Source: Tupaia tana (taxonomy: Eukaryota > Chordata > Mammalia > Scandentia > Tupaiidae). From it: 64,000 nt of DNA. The stretch is from contig JAKSZU010000003.1 of the NCBI GenBank assembly GCA_026018925.1, positions 5,934,367 through 5,998,366 of the forward strand. The letters run 5' to 3'. The notes beneath the pieces are model-generated. The model saw only the letters and a program-made list of their open reading frames with translations. It did no database searches and was not told the DNA's origin. The stretch's first letter is position 1. Every line of letters begins with the position of its first letter. Shown here piece after piece: positions 26,913-60,060 of the stretch. The position numbers were made by a program, and so were the translations under genes.

Positions 26913-28907
26913 AGAGAATTGCCTACCGGCCCGCCCCCAGCTCCTGGAGGCCCAAGCAGGAAGAGGCACTGTGTTCCGCCCCTGGCCCAGTCGGCCCCGG
27001 GGGACGATTTGAGGGTTGCACAGTCCCCGCCCCAGGCCCCGCCCCGGGGTCTCCACAGTAACGCGTCGGCTGCTGTCTGTCAATTTTCCTAAGGGAACTA
27101 CCGCCGGCCTCTAGGCGTCCTGGGGTGTCCAGTGAATGTTGAGCGCTGACTCTGGGGGACAAATGAACACAAGTCGACTGGAGAGACTTTCAAAACACGT
27201 GCGCGTGCCTGCCACCCACCCCGCCTCTCGGGCGAGTCAGGACTCCTGGCACGGCGGGGCAGCCACGTGCCTTTGGGAGAAAACTTTCCTGGTGCTTCTG
27301 ATGCGCTCTCCCTGCCCCTCAGCTACTTCATGTCCCCCGCAGAGGCCACCGCACGCGGGTCAGAATGCCTTGCAGCTGTCTTTAGCCTTACTGGGTTCTT
27401 GTAACGATCTGTTTGCCATATCTGCCTCTCCCCAGGGGCAGTGACTTCTTGGTGGGTAATGGCTTTGCCTATTTCATGTTTTGTCCTCTTTTTCAAGTGC
27501 TTGGCAGGGAAAAGCCCCCCACCCTTAATAAATCAACTTGAATTTGGGGTGGTGGTAGGTAGGCGGTCAGTGGGTGAATCTAGGCTGGAACTGAGTAGGA
27601 AAATATGCCAGGATTAGCCTGAGACTGGGGTAGTGAGCTTAGGGTGTATGAGGAGGGTTCTGGATGTGAATCTGGTGGAATATTGGGGTGAGTGAGGTGG
27701 GGCGGGGACTAGGCGAAGCCGCATGTAACACATCTTGCCAGACGTCTCCACAGAAACTTCTTGGTCCCTCTGCAACGTGGGATTCCATTTTGCCTCCTTT
27801 ACAAGGGCTGGGTCTGGTTTTCACAGCCCTGCTCAGGCTCAGGGATCAGCTGCTCTGACAGTCCTCCCAAGGAGGAGGCGCAGGAGGACAGGCACATCTG
27901 GACGCAAGTTTGGCAGGCAATTCCACGATTGCTTCCACACTCCTCCAGTGAGCAGCCAGGAAGGCCGTGGTTCCTCTCCCTGGGGCAGGTGCCTGGAGGC
28001 CCTGACACCTGCTGGCTGAGCCAGATCTCAGGAATGGGCTTCAGCAGGACACTGGTGATTCAGGCTTCGAGAATGGCGTTGGGCAAGCCACCAGACCAGC
28101 TGCCACGCCTCCTCCTGTCAACAAGGAACTCAACTCGTCAGCTCATCCCTGGGCACCAGTGCCCTCCTCTGCCAGGCCAGCCCTGCTGTTTCTCAGGGCC
28201 TCCAGGACATGGAGGACAGGGTGCCAGGGTTCAGAAAGACCAAGAAGTAAACGTAATGGAACTCCAAGGACACCTCCTTTCCTACTTTCAGCTCCCCAGT
28301 CACTTCTCAAACCCAAGACAGCTGCCTTTCCTTTCTTCACTTCCTTCCTCGCCTCGGCTCACCCCGACCTGGCTCCACAGCCTTCTTAGCTCTCTCAGAT
28401 GAACAAAGCCTGCCTCTTCCCCCATTTTCCTTCTGGTTTGGTCTTACGATGGTCTTCCCTTGTCGATCGTGTATGTGTGTGTGGAGGGGGGTAAGCTTTT
28501 AAGAATGAATTGAGAGATGTAATGTCTTGGCCCCCAGATTTGACAGTCCTTCCATAGAATTGTGTTTTGATCACTTGGGCTGCTGGTTCCTCTCGGTAAC
28601 TCACCCAGGGTCTGAAGATGGAGACAGACCTTGTGCTAGGTCTCTCCTTTGTCTCTGGAGCGTCAGCCCCACCTCCTAAACCGACGCCCCTCCCAGGTGT
28701 GGAGGCTGGGCCCTGAGTGGCTTGGCCACAGGTTGCCCTGGAAGGGGCATGAGTGATCAGACAGGTGACTGCAGCTGGGACGCCCGAGGCCTGCCCGGAC
28801 TGAGTCACCTCGTGTTGTTGTTATCGTCCCTGTCGCTGTCCCCGCAGACCTCTGTGGGGACAGCACAGCACCTGCTTTGCCAGCCTTTGGGGAGAAGCCG
28901 TGGTCTG
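26913..28907 (+). other. ABCB8-ATG9B intergenic DNA and ATG9B 5' leader
   Basis: The CpG-rich part runs to about 27400, after which the sequence is unremarkable. A good 3' splice site (CCCCGCAG) at 28840-28847 suggests that the ATG9B start codon sits in an exon beginning at 28848 and that a non-coding exon lies upstream. I could not place that upstream exon. No repeats seen. Confidence 0.45.
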
Positions 28908-31900
28908 ATGGTGAGCCGAATGGGTTGGGGGGGGAGTAGGGGGCGGCTGGGGCGGTGGGGAGACCTGGGGCCAGGATCGGTGCCTCTCCTCCCCGTACCA
29001 CTGCCGCCTCCTCCTCCCGTGTGTCGGGGACCTGGGGGAGGGAGGATCTCCATCTTCTCTCTGTCTCCTGCCACTCATGTGAGAAGCGCCCCCTCCTCAT
29101 TTTTCCCTACTGCTCCAGGGCCCCCTGGCCCACTGCTACAAGGGACAGGGGCTTCTGACCCCCGACACAGTGCCCTCCCCACCCCAGCCACCCCCCAAAC
29201 ACAGGCCCGGCCTGTGTTGCCACCCACCTCTGCCTCTTCCCCCTCCTGGGGGTCCCACTCCGCCCCATCCCTGGCGTCGGTGACTCCCCCTCCCTCACGA
29301 CGATGCCCCCAGGACCCTCCTGGGCTGCGGATAGGCCCTCTGATCCCTGAGCAGGATTACGAGCGGCTGGAGGACTGTGATCCCGAGGGGTCCCAAGACT
29401 CGCCGCTCCAGGGAGAAGAGCAGCAGCCTCTGCTGCACGTACCTGAAGGGCTCCGGGGTGAGTGTGCGGTGTGGGTCCTGGGTCCCCAGCACTTCCTCCA
29501 TGCTGGCCTCTGACAGCAGCCTGAGGGCTTGGAGCACTCAGGGGAGCCCCACTCCCAACCGCTCCCCTGTGTCCCCAGGCTCGTGGCACCACATCCAGAA
29601 CCTGGACAGCTTCTTCACCAAGATATCCTTGTGCTCAGCCTGGCAGAGGGCAGGGAGGGCTGAGAGCTGGCACCTGGAGACACTGCGGGGCTTTCCTGGG
29701 CCGGGGGCTTCCTGGGTGTGAGGGGGAGGGTTCCTCTGGAAGGCCCCTTCGCCCCAGGCTTGTTTCCTTGACGCGCGGCCGCCACGTCTACAGCTACCAC
29801 CAGAGGAATGGCTTTACCTGCATCTTGCTGGAGGACGCCTTCCAGCTGGGGTGAGTGGCTTTTCCCAACCCGATCTGCGCTGTCCTGTGGCTTTCTTTTT
29901 TCTGAGAGGTTTTTGTTATAGGGTGCACGCGCTCACTAGAGAGAGCCCTTGGGGGGATGGCCATGCTGAAACCCTTTTTCCTCCATTTTCCTCTTGGGAT
30001 TTTGGGCACACGTGCACACGTGCCTGGCGTGAGTTCCAAGCCGCAGTCCGGGCCGTGTGGGAGGCCAGCGACGTAGCCTGCACGCCTCCGCCGCTGCCGT
30101 GCTCTTGCTTTCTTAGTAGCTCCTGCTTTCCCAAGCAGCCCAGGGCTCGAAGTGTCCGGGGCCGGGGCAGGAGCCCACGGCTCTCAAGGCTGCTGGCTGC
30201 CATGTCTCTGCGCCCCTCCCTCCGCAGACAATTCATTTTCATCGTCATCTTCACAACCTTCCTGCTCCGCTGCGTGGATTACGACGTTCTCTTCGCTAAC
30301 CAGCCAAGTAACCGCACCAGACCGCGGCCATTCCACAGCAAAGTGACCCTGTCAGACGCCATCCTTCCTTCGGCCCAGTGTGCCCAGAGGTATGTGACGG
30401 CCTGGGGGCCCGGAAGGTGAGGCACACCTGGGTGCGGGAAGGAGCAGACTGGACCCCCCTCCCTGTTGGCCCTTGGGCTAGGTCAGTCATTCTCCAAGTC
30501 TTTGGTCTCAGGACACAAGATAACCCACTATACCTTTTTACTTATTTATTTAAAAATTTATTTCTAAGGCACATGCACTTGTCAGAGAGAGAAAGAAAGA
30601 CAGTAAGAAAGCAGCCCCACGGGGCATGGCCATGCCACAGTGTCTTCTCTCCATTTCTCCACCCTGCGGGGTTTTGAACATGTATGCACATGTACCCATG
30701 TGTTTTTCAAGCCCCGGGGGCTGGGATTCAGACTGTCACCAGCCATGTGGGATTTGGTTCCCTCAGCCACTAGGCTATGGGGCTGGCCCCTTACTATATT
30801 TTAAATTGTATTTTTAATTTTTAAAAATAATTATTTGTTTAAGTAATTTTTTGAGAGTTTTTTGCTATAGGGTGTGTATGCTTGCCAGAAAGACAGAGAC
30901 AGAGAGACAGAAAGCAAGAAATCACCCCTTGGGGGGGATGACCACGCCACAATCCCTTCTCCTCCATTCTCTTCTTGGGATCTTGGGTACGCATGCACAT
31001 GCGCCCGGCATGAGTTAAAGCCACCAGGTCCGGGACTCAAACCGTGGTGGTCTACATGGCAGTCCAGCGACATAGCCATTTCGCCAACTTCTGGTCCCTA
31101 AGTAATTATTTACTATTATTATTATTATTATTTAATTTGACCAGAGAGAGAGACAGAGAGAGGCAAAATGAGAAAGCAAGTTGCAGTCGGCCATGTGAGA
31201 GTTCAGTGCCTTAACCATGCCACCTGCTGGCCCCTTAAATTGTATTTTCAAGTGTATTAAGAGTTTTTTTTTTTTTGAGAGATTTTTGCCACAGGGCTGG
31301 AGTGCTGGCTGGAGAGACAAAGAGACAGAAAGTGAGAAGTCGCGCCCCCCAGGGGGTACGGCCACTACAATCCTTTCTCCTCTAATCTCCTGTTGGGATC
31401 TTGGGCACACAGGCACACGCGCCTGACATGAGTTTCAAGCCGCCAAGTCTGGTACTCAAACCATGGTAGGCCACATGGGAGTCTAGTGCCTTAACCACTG
31501 TGCCACCTACTGGCCCCAAGAGTATTTTTAATATACTCAAAGTTGATTGAGATTCCCGAAGAGCCTTGTTTCTGAGTCATATCCAACTATATTTACCTTG
31601 TTAGAAGTTAAACAACTGAGAGACTTTCAACCTCAGAACACCCGAGCACATGTTCTGTGCTGTCAGCATGATGTGACACTGCTACTTCGCAGCGTGGCGT
31701 CTCCTAGCTGTGGAAAGCCCCACTGTGCACTCGTGAGAGCTACGAGTAACAGCACAAAGCGTCCGTGCTATAGGAGGAAAGCTTTGACTTCACAGATGCT
31801 TGTGAGGGCCAGGGAGGCTGTCCCTCCACCCGTGAGAACTGCTAGCCGAGTGGGGCCTCCACGCTGCGACTGCGTTCTGTAGCTCCGGGGGTGATGTCCC

Positions 31901-34900
31901 CTCTACCGGGCACCTCTCCCTGCTACTCTCTGTCTACCCCACACAGGATCCACTCCAGCCCCCTGCTGGTCTTCCTCCTGGTCCTGGCTACTGGCTTCTG
32001 GCTGTTCCAGCTGCTTCGCTCTGTCTGCAGCCTCTTCAGCTACTGGGACATCCAGGTGTTTTACAGGGAGGCCCTGCACATCCCCCCGGTGAGCTGGGTA
32101 CTGTGTGCAGGGGCGTTACAACGGGGAGGGCAGAGGAGAGGGGAGGGAGCAGGGGCTTCACAGGTGGAGGGATGGACTGACATGCACCCTAGGTCGAGGC
32201 TAATGTCAGGAGGTGGGGTACCAGCACCCAAAGCCATGCTCCTTACCAGAGTGGAGCTTTGTTCACTTAGATGGGTCATATGCGATGACTTACTGTCACG
32301 TTTGTGGTAAAAACAATGGGTACTTAGAGGAGGGGCATCCAGCTGGCTTTCCAGAGTGAGAGGAATTTGGGTTGGGCCTGGAAGGACGGGATGGGAAGGA
32401 AGTGGAGGGCATTCCTGGTCCCAGGACAGGGGTTGGGGGTAGGAGTGAGCCTTTGGAGGCAGCATTCAGGGATGGACCCACCAGCCTTAACACCCTTCCA
32501 GGCCCCTAGGGGACCCCCAGGCGGTGGTCTCATCACTGTCCGCAGGCCGTGCTCTGCCCTACCTTTCCTCCCTATCCTGCTCCCGCTCAGTCATGCTCTG
32601 CTCTAAGTTCTGTATTCTTTTTTTTTTTGGAGAGGTTTTTGCTATAGGGCAGGTGCGCTCGCCAGACAGACAGAAAGCGAGAAATCACCCCCCGGGGGGA
32701 TGGCCACACCACAATCCCTTCTCCTTCATTCTCCTCTCTGGATCTTGGGCACACACGCACACGTGCCCGGCATGAGTTTAAGCCACCTGGTCCGGGACTC
32801 GAACCACAGTCGACTACATGGAAGTCCAGCGACATAGCCATTACGCTAACTGCTGGTCCCTCTAAGTTCTGTTTTTAAAGCACAGCTCAAAGGCTGCCTT
32901 CCTGGGCATGCTTCCCTCGCCCCCCACCCCAGCCTACCACGTGGCCCTCCTGCACAGCAAGGGGAGAGCTCTAGAATGCCTGTGAGTAGGGAGCAGCAGG
33001 CACAGAGCAGGCAGGAGTCAGGAGACCAGTGAGGTCAAAGCGGGGAGGGCAGGAGTGCTCCCCTGGGAGGATACTGACGCTCCATTTCTCCTCCTCCCTC
33101 CTCCCCACTCCTCTCCTGCTCCTTCCAGGGGAAAGGGAGATGCTGGGATGGAGTGGAGAGGCTGGCTCCAAGGGACGGGACTGACCTGGACTGGGGAAGC
33201 TGGTAGAACTGGGCTAAATGAGATTCGCAGCTGTCCAGGGACCAGCAGATGGTGAAGTGGCTGCGTTGCTGGACTCCCACGTGGCTGACTGCAGCCATCC
33301 AAACTAGACCAACAACAGCTCACTCGAGACACGGGGGCAGGCAGGGGCTTAGGAAGGCGAATTGGGTAGCCTAGTGCAGATGGCCTAGAGGGGGCCAGAG
33401 CAGTCTCAAAGCTCACAGGTGGTGAGGACTGTGGCCCAGAACAGGCAGCCATGCTGGACCCTGAAGGGAGAGATTCATTCCCCAAGAATGGCTGCCCCTC
33501 TTTCGGGAGACGACTAAGAGGAGCTCAGGGAAACCTGCTCTGAAGGAGGCCAGAAGCCAGGGCCCCTGCCTGGAGAGTTTACTACCAGGTGTCACCAGGA
33601 AGCGCATGACTAATGGCAGCTGAGTGGCAGGGATCAGTGATGAGGATCAGAACAAGTCAGAAGAGGATGAAAGGAATGGGAAGGGCCGCAAGATGCAGGT
33701 GGAGGAGGAGGGGGAGGGATGTAGCTTCCGTCGTGGTGAGTTGGTGGCAGTTCTTAGGCAGCGCATTTAGGGGTGGGAGCTTGGGCGTCACTAAGGAGCA
33801 CAGCCCAGACCCTGGCACTCACGCCCCCGCTCTTCTCCGTAGGAGGAGCTCAGCTCGGTGCCCTGGGCCGAGGTGCAGTCGCGCCTCCTGGCGCTGCAGC
33901 AGAGCGGCGGGCTGTGTGTGCAGCCGCGGCCTCTGACCGAGCTGGATGTCCACCACCGCATCCTGCGCTACACCAACTACCAGGTGGCACTAGCCAACAA
34001 GGGCCTGCTGCCGGCCCGCTGCCCGCTGCCCTGGGGAGGCAGTGCGGCCTTGCTCAGCCGCGGCCTGGCACTCAACGTCGACCTGCTGCTCTTCCGCGGG
34101 CCCTTCTCGCTTTTCCGCGGGGGCTGGGAGCTGCCTGATGCCTACAAGCGCAGCGACCAGCGGGGCGCCCTGGCTGCGCGCTGGGGGCGCACGGTGCTGC
34201 TGCTGGCCGCAGTTAACCTGGCGCTGAGTCCGCTGGTGCTGGCCTGGCAGGTGCTGCACGCCTTCTACAGCCACGCTGAGCTGCTGCGGCGCGAGCCGGG
34301 CGCGCTCGGGGCGCGCCGTTGGTCCCGCCTGGCGCGCCTGCAGCTGCGCCACTTTAACGAGCTGCCGCACGAGCTGCGCGCGCGCCTGGCCCGTGCCTAC
34401 CGCCCGGCCGCCGCCTTCTTGCGCGCCGCCGCGCCCCCAGCGCCCCTGCGCGCGCTCCTGGCCCGCCAGGTCGTCTTCTTCGCTGGCGCGCTCTTCGCCG
34501 CGCTGCTCGTGCTCACCGTCTACGACGAGGACGTGCTAGCGGTGGAGCACGTGCTCACCGCCATGACTGCGCTCGGGGTTACGGCCACCGTGGCCAGGTG
34601 CGAGGGCAGACGCCCGGAGTAGGAGGTGGATGTGGTGGTGGTGGGTGTGTCCATTCATCTGATCGAGTCCCATCTCCTCGCCTTCGGAGAATCCTTGCGT
34701 TGCCCACTGCCAGCTCCCCCAAGACCTGCATCGCCCGGTCTTCCTAACCGCAGGCCCCTTCCTCACTCCGGATCTGCCCTCCAGGTCTTTCATTCCCGAG
34801 GAGCAGTGCCAGGCTCGTGCTCCGCAGCTCCTGCTGCAGGCGGCCCTGGCCCACATGCACTACCTCCCGGAGGAGCCCGGCCCTGGCGGCAGGGCCAGCG

Positions 34901-36970
34901 CTTACCGGCAGATGGCGCAGCTGTTGCAATACCGAGCGGTGAGGGTCGAGGCCCAAAGGGGGGCCTGCGCAGGCGCAGCCGGGGTGGTCAATGTGGGAGA
35001 AGGCGGGGCGCGCCGGCGGGGGCGCTGGCTATCCCTCGAGCCTAGGGAGTGGCTGGGTTGAGGCTTCTCGCCCTGAGCAATGACCCTGGGAGCCCTTGGT
35101 CCTGAACACTGGTGGGGCCCTCAGCATCGCCTGCTCAGCCTCACTCCTGCTTCCCCAGGTCTCCCTCCTGGAGGAGCTCCTGTCCCCCCTCCTCACCCCG
35201 CTGTTTCTGCTCTTCTGGTTCCGCCCTCGAGCCCTGGAGATTATTGACTTTTTTCATCATTTCACTGTGGATGTGGCTGGGGTTGGGGACATCTGTTCCT
35301 TTGCCCTCATGGATGTGAAACGCCATGGCCACCCTCAGGTTAGAGCCCTTCCCTGGCCGTGTGGGGTAGGAGCTGGCTTACCTGGCCCAAAGCAGACCTC
35401 CACCGCAGCTCTGTCCTTGAGAGCTACCACCCTGAGCGATCGCTTCACCTCCCTGCACCCGCGTCCTCATCTGTCACTGAGGGCGGTGCGACCTGGTGCC
35501 TGCCGAGCCCTTCCCCAGCTGCCCGCACATGTCGGCCGCTAGGAGGGTAACGGCTAGAGAGGCAGGGAGACCTGGGCGGCGGCTGGAGCCGGCTTCTTGA
35601 CCAAGGCCGTCCTTGGGGACTGGGGACTGGGCCTGCATCAGGCCATGTGCCGTTTCCTTCACACGGAAGTGGACAGTGTTTCCTGTCCTGCCTACCCCTG
35701 TGAGGCTTGGGGTCCGCAGCCTCTGAAGGACTGTCCTTGCTCGCAGTGGCTTTCGGCGGGACAGACAGAGGCCTCGCTGGCTCAGCGCGCAGAAGATGGC
35801 AAGACTGAGCTCTCCTTGATGCGGTTCTCGCTGGCGCACCCACAATGGCAGCCCCCGGGGCACAGCTCTAAATTCCTCGGGCACCTTCGGGGCCGGGTAC
35901 AACAAGATGCAGCCGCCTGGGGCGCCACCTCGGCTCGCAGCCCCCCCACCCCGGGGGTGCTCAGCGACTCCACCTCACCCCTGGTGAGTCCTGGGCCTGG
36001 CCTCCCTTCCTGCCCTCAGGGCCTCCTTCTCCCCACCTGCCCGACCTGCTGCCTCCTTCACAACCCTCTCTCTGACTCCCTCTGGCTCTTCCTTCTCTTT
36101 CGCTCCAGCCCGAGACCTTCCTGGCCAATCTCTTGGTGCACCCCCTCCTGCCCCCAAGGGACCTGAGCCCCACAACCCCCTGCCCAGCTGCTGCCACCGC
36201 CAGCCTCCTTGCCTCCATTTCACGAATTGCTCAGGACCCCAGGTGAGGGCTGGAGGCCTGAAGGCCTGAGGTGGGGGTGGGGTGGGGGCTGGCCCTCCCT
36301 ATGGAGTGGGGGGGGCAGGGGGCATGTCCATCCACCTCCTGTTCTGCGTTCCAGCTGTGTGTCCCCAGGAAGCACTGGGTCCCAGAAGCTGGCCCAGCTC
36401 CCAGAACTTGCTTCTGCTGAGATGAGTCTGCATGCCATCTACCTGCACCAGGTGAGGGGAAGGTGCTGGAAAGAAATGTGGAGAGATAGAGGGGGCGAAA
36501 TGGAGCCTGACGGGGAGGAGTCAAAGGAAGTCCCTAGAGGGAGCTGCAAGAGAAGGTGTGCAAGTTCTCTGCCCCAGCCTGGGGGGGCTCGGCCTGGTCC
36601 TCAGGGGCAGGCAGGAGCCCTCATTCCTGTTCCGTCTGTCCAGCTTCATCAGCAACAGCAGCAGGAACTGTGGGGGGAGGCGTCAGCTTCTTCCCTGTCC
36701 AGGCCCTGGTCCAGCCCCTCGCAGCCACCCTCGCCTGATGAGGAGAAGCCGTCCTGGTCCAGTGATGGTGAGGGGGTGCACGGGACAGACCCTGAGGATG
36801 CGGGGTCTCACGGCACGGCCTAGCTGACGGCTTTGTCAGCAGGCTCCAGCCCTGCCTCCAGTCCCAGGCAGCAGTGGGGAACCCAGAGGACCCGGAATCT
36901 GCTCCCTGGAGGCTTTCAGGAAACCACCGATGGCCAGAAGGAGCCCGGCCCGGCTGGTAGCACTGACTGA
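28908..36970 (+). CDS. ATG9B: Autophagy-related 9B, lipid scramblase
   Basis: ATG9 paralogue: a multi-pass membrane lipid scramblase on trafficking vesicles that supplies early autophagosomal membrane. Coding exons: 28908-29457, 29579-29622, 29786-29850, 30228-30389, 31947-32088, 33843-34597, 34785-34938, 35159-35338, 35747-35983, 36109-36242, 36355-36451, 36644-36767, 36843-36970. They join to 923 aa (human 924). Order: Pro-rich N-terminal tail; PLIPEQDYERLEDCDPEGS; the conserved core from HHIQNLDSFFTK; membrane segments FIFIVIFTTFLLRC, LLVFLLVLATGFWLFQLL, TVLLLAAVNLALSPLVLAW, VVFFAGALFAALLVLTV and LLTPLFLLFWF; then a Ser/Pro-rich tail with a Q5 run. The start MVSRMGWGG agrees with human, although the frame stays open upstream to an ATG at 28722. 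Intron 2 is AT-AC. Exon 6 is extremely GC-rich. The 3' end converges on NOS3. Confidence 0.98.
29623..29785 (+). other. ATG9B: ATG9B intron 2, U12-type AT-AC intron
   Basis: 163 bp. The donor ATATCCTT follows ...TTCACCAAG. The acceptor ends ...CCGCCAC before GTCTACAGCTACCACC. The branch element TTCCTTGAC is at 29764-29772 with its A at 29771, 14 nt from the end. The joining restores FFTK-VYSYHQRNGF (human FFTKIYSYHQRNGF). Confidence 0.92.
29893..30080 (-). mobile_element. tRNA-derived SINE, internally shortened
   Basis: GAGGTTTTTGTTATAGGGTG, GGGGGGATGGCCATGCTG, CTTGGGATTTTGGGCACAC, then a weak head ending ACGTAGCCTGCACG. The purine-rich part of the body is shorter than usual. Lies in ATG9B intron 3. 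Confidence 0.75.
30545..30790 (-). mobile_element. tRNA-derived SINE, older subfamily
   Basis: AAGGCACATGCACTTGTCAG, CCACGGGGCATGGCCATGCC, and an end with CCACTAGGCTATGGGGCTGG CCCC, the older GGCCAGCCC-type head. Inserted in the hAT element. Confidence 0.8.
30848..31100 (-). mobile_element. tRNA-derived SINE
   Basis: GAGAGTTTTTTGCTATAGGG, GAAATCACCCCTTGGGGGGG, and end ATTTCGCCAACTTCTGGTCC. Near the young consensus. Part of the nested cluster. Confidence 0.85.
31133..31234 (-). mobile_element. Short-form tRNA SINE (~100 bp)
   Basis: Starts TTTAATTTGACCAGAGAGAG, goes directly from the purine tract to a truncated head (GTTGCAGTCGGCCATGTGAG, CCACCTGCTGGCCCC), and lacks the GATCTTGGGCACAC block. 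Same structure as 48346-48530 and 49656-49790. Confidence 0.7.
31264..31518 (-). mobile_element. tRNA-derived SINE, intermediate subfamily
   Basis: Poly(T), GAGAGATTTTTGCCACAGGG, GGGATCTTGGGCACACAGGC, end CTTAACCACTGTGCCACCTA CTGGCCCC. Innermost right member of the nested cluster. Confidence 0.83.
32620..32862 (-). mobile_element. tRNA-derived SINE, young, with target-site duplication
   Basis: Flanked by CTCTAAGTTCTGT at 32600-32612 and again just after the element (32860-32872). Near-consensus body GAGGTTTTTGCTATAGGGC and head end TTACGCTAACTGCTGGTCCC. Lies in ATG9B intron 5. Confidence 0.9.
33238..33310 (+). mobile_element. tRNA SINE head fragment
   Basis: GGGACCAGCAGATGGTGAAG TGG...GCTGGACTCCCACGTGGCTG ACTGCAG, then unrelated sequence. 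Only the tRNA-like part is kept. Confidence 0.6.
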
Positions 36971-38285
36971 AGGACTCCTCAGGGTCAGCGTGGCCTACCT
37001 TGGTGGGGGGGTGGGAAATTGGCTTGGAGCCCGCCCTGGAAGGACAGGAGCCGTGGTGGGAATTTGGTGACTGTGCTAGAGCCCTTGGCTGCCTGGCAAG
37101 AGACTTCTCCTCCCGCAGGTTCCGGCTTCTCCAGCCATAGGAGATCGGATGGGGTGGAGCGGGAGTTCACACCCAGCCTTCTCTCAAGCCCCCACGGATT
37201 CCAAGCCCAGGGAGCTTTAATTGGAAAGGCCTGGGGGGCCGGTCGATGAGGAACTCGGCCCAGAGAACAGAGAAGGGGTAGGAGAGGAGATGCCGGTGGC
37301 GTCTGGAAACGGACCCCGCGTGGAGGGGGCAAGGGGGACCGCCAACGAGCTGCTCTGAAGCGGCTGCTTGGGAAGAAGTCTCCAAGTGTCTTTGAGGTGA
37401 AAGGCAGGGCCAAGACAGACGCCCAGCCAGGTGTCACGGAGGGGGCAGCGAGTCGGAGCTGAAGGGCAGTGGGTCCTGCTGGCCTCTCCTTCAAGGTCCA
37501 TGGGACATTCTGGAGTGGGGTGGGGAAGCCTGGGGACAAGACGCGAGAAGAGGCTGCTGCGTCCGGCCTCGGGGCTGGTGTGGTGTCTGAGGAAGTGGGT
37601 GCGGTCCTCATCCTGTGTGGCCTGAACAGTAAAGGTCGCTCAGGGCTGTGTTGTGCGTCCTCCGCTCTGGGACGGCATCCTGGCCCTGCCCGCTCCGGCC
37701 ACCCAGCTGTACCTGCGTTCCCAATCAAGAACGAGGGAACAGCACAGGAGAGCTGCCTGGGCTGACCGGGAACGTGTTTTTAGAGTGTTGGGCCAAGCGG
37801 AGCACGTAGGGCTCTGTCCAAGGCATCCCACCGCACATCTGCACAAGTTCAGACACACTTGTCACTTTATAACTGTAATGGACAGGGTGGGGGTGGGCAT
37901 CTGACAATTTTTCACAACATCTGGCACAGTCTCTTATGGTCAATCTTAATAAATATTCGAATGATTGGGACTTTAGGCTTTAAAGGTAAACTATTCCAGA
38001 GAGAAGTACGTGGAAACTAAAAGTCACCTAAAGAACCCGGATCAGGTAGCAGCGGGCATTGGAATACCACTGCTGGGAGGGGCCTTCCAGATGCGGACAC
38101 ACGCAGGCCAAGGAGAATGGCCTTGACAGAGTCAGAGACATCTTGGTCCTTCCTGGGGAAATAAGGCTAACATCTCTGAAGCCTCTAGACAGAGGGAAAG
38201 TATCTCAAAAGTGGACCGAGAGGTGGCCGTCCCGGGAAGGCCGACTGGAGTGGAGACAGAACTGGAGTAGAAAGCCAGAGAGCTA
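36971..38285. other. ATG9B/NOS3 tail-to-tail 3'UTR region
   Basis: The ATG9B 3'UTR reads rightward and the NOS3 3'UTR leftward through this 1.3-kb interval. The plus strand has AGTAAA at 37628-37633 and AATAAA at 37948-37953. On the minus strand I find only variant hexamers (TATAAA at 37866-37871, ATTAAA at 37216-37221), so NOS3 transcripts may reach well into the ATG9B 3'UTR. No repeats or conserved ORF. Confidence 0.55.
37948..37953 (+). terminator. ATG9B: AATAAA, candidate ATG9B poly(A) signal
   Basis: The only canonical AATAAA on the plus strand between the ATG9B stop (36970) and the NOS3 stop. If used, the 3'UTR is ~1 kb and ends ~310 bp from the NOS3 stop codon. Confidence 0.5.

Positions 38286-60060
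<21,775 letters not shown>

Larger units (their letters stand above)
30486..31830 (+). mobile_element. hAT-Charlie (MER1-type) DNA transposon, split by nested SINEs
   Basis: The left piece, 30486-30545, reads like the MER1-type 5' end (AAGTCTTTGGTCTCAGGACA). The right piece, 31519-31830, continues with GATTCCCGAAGAGCCTTG, TTACCTTGTTAGAAGTTAAA and, near the end, CACTGTGCACTCGTGAGAG and TTGACTTCACAGATGC, in consensus order. The material between is five stacked SINEs. Non-coding, old and diverged. Family named from memory of the consensus. Confidence 0.6.

Noticed and set aside
28722-28907. In-frame N-terminal extension of ATG9B from an upstream ATG
   Set aside because: The frame is open, but a strong 3' splice site at 28847 lies inside it and the human protein begins at the ATG at 28908. 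The extension has no recognised similarity.
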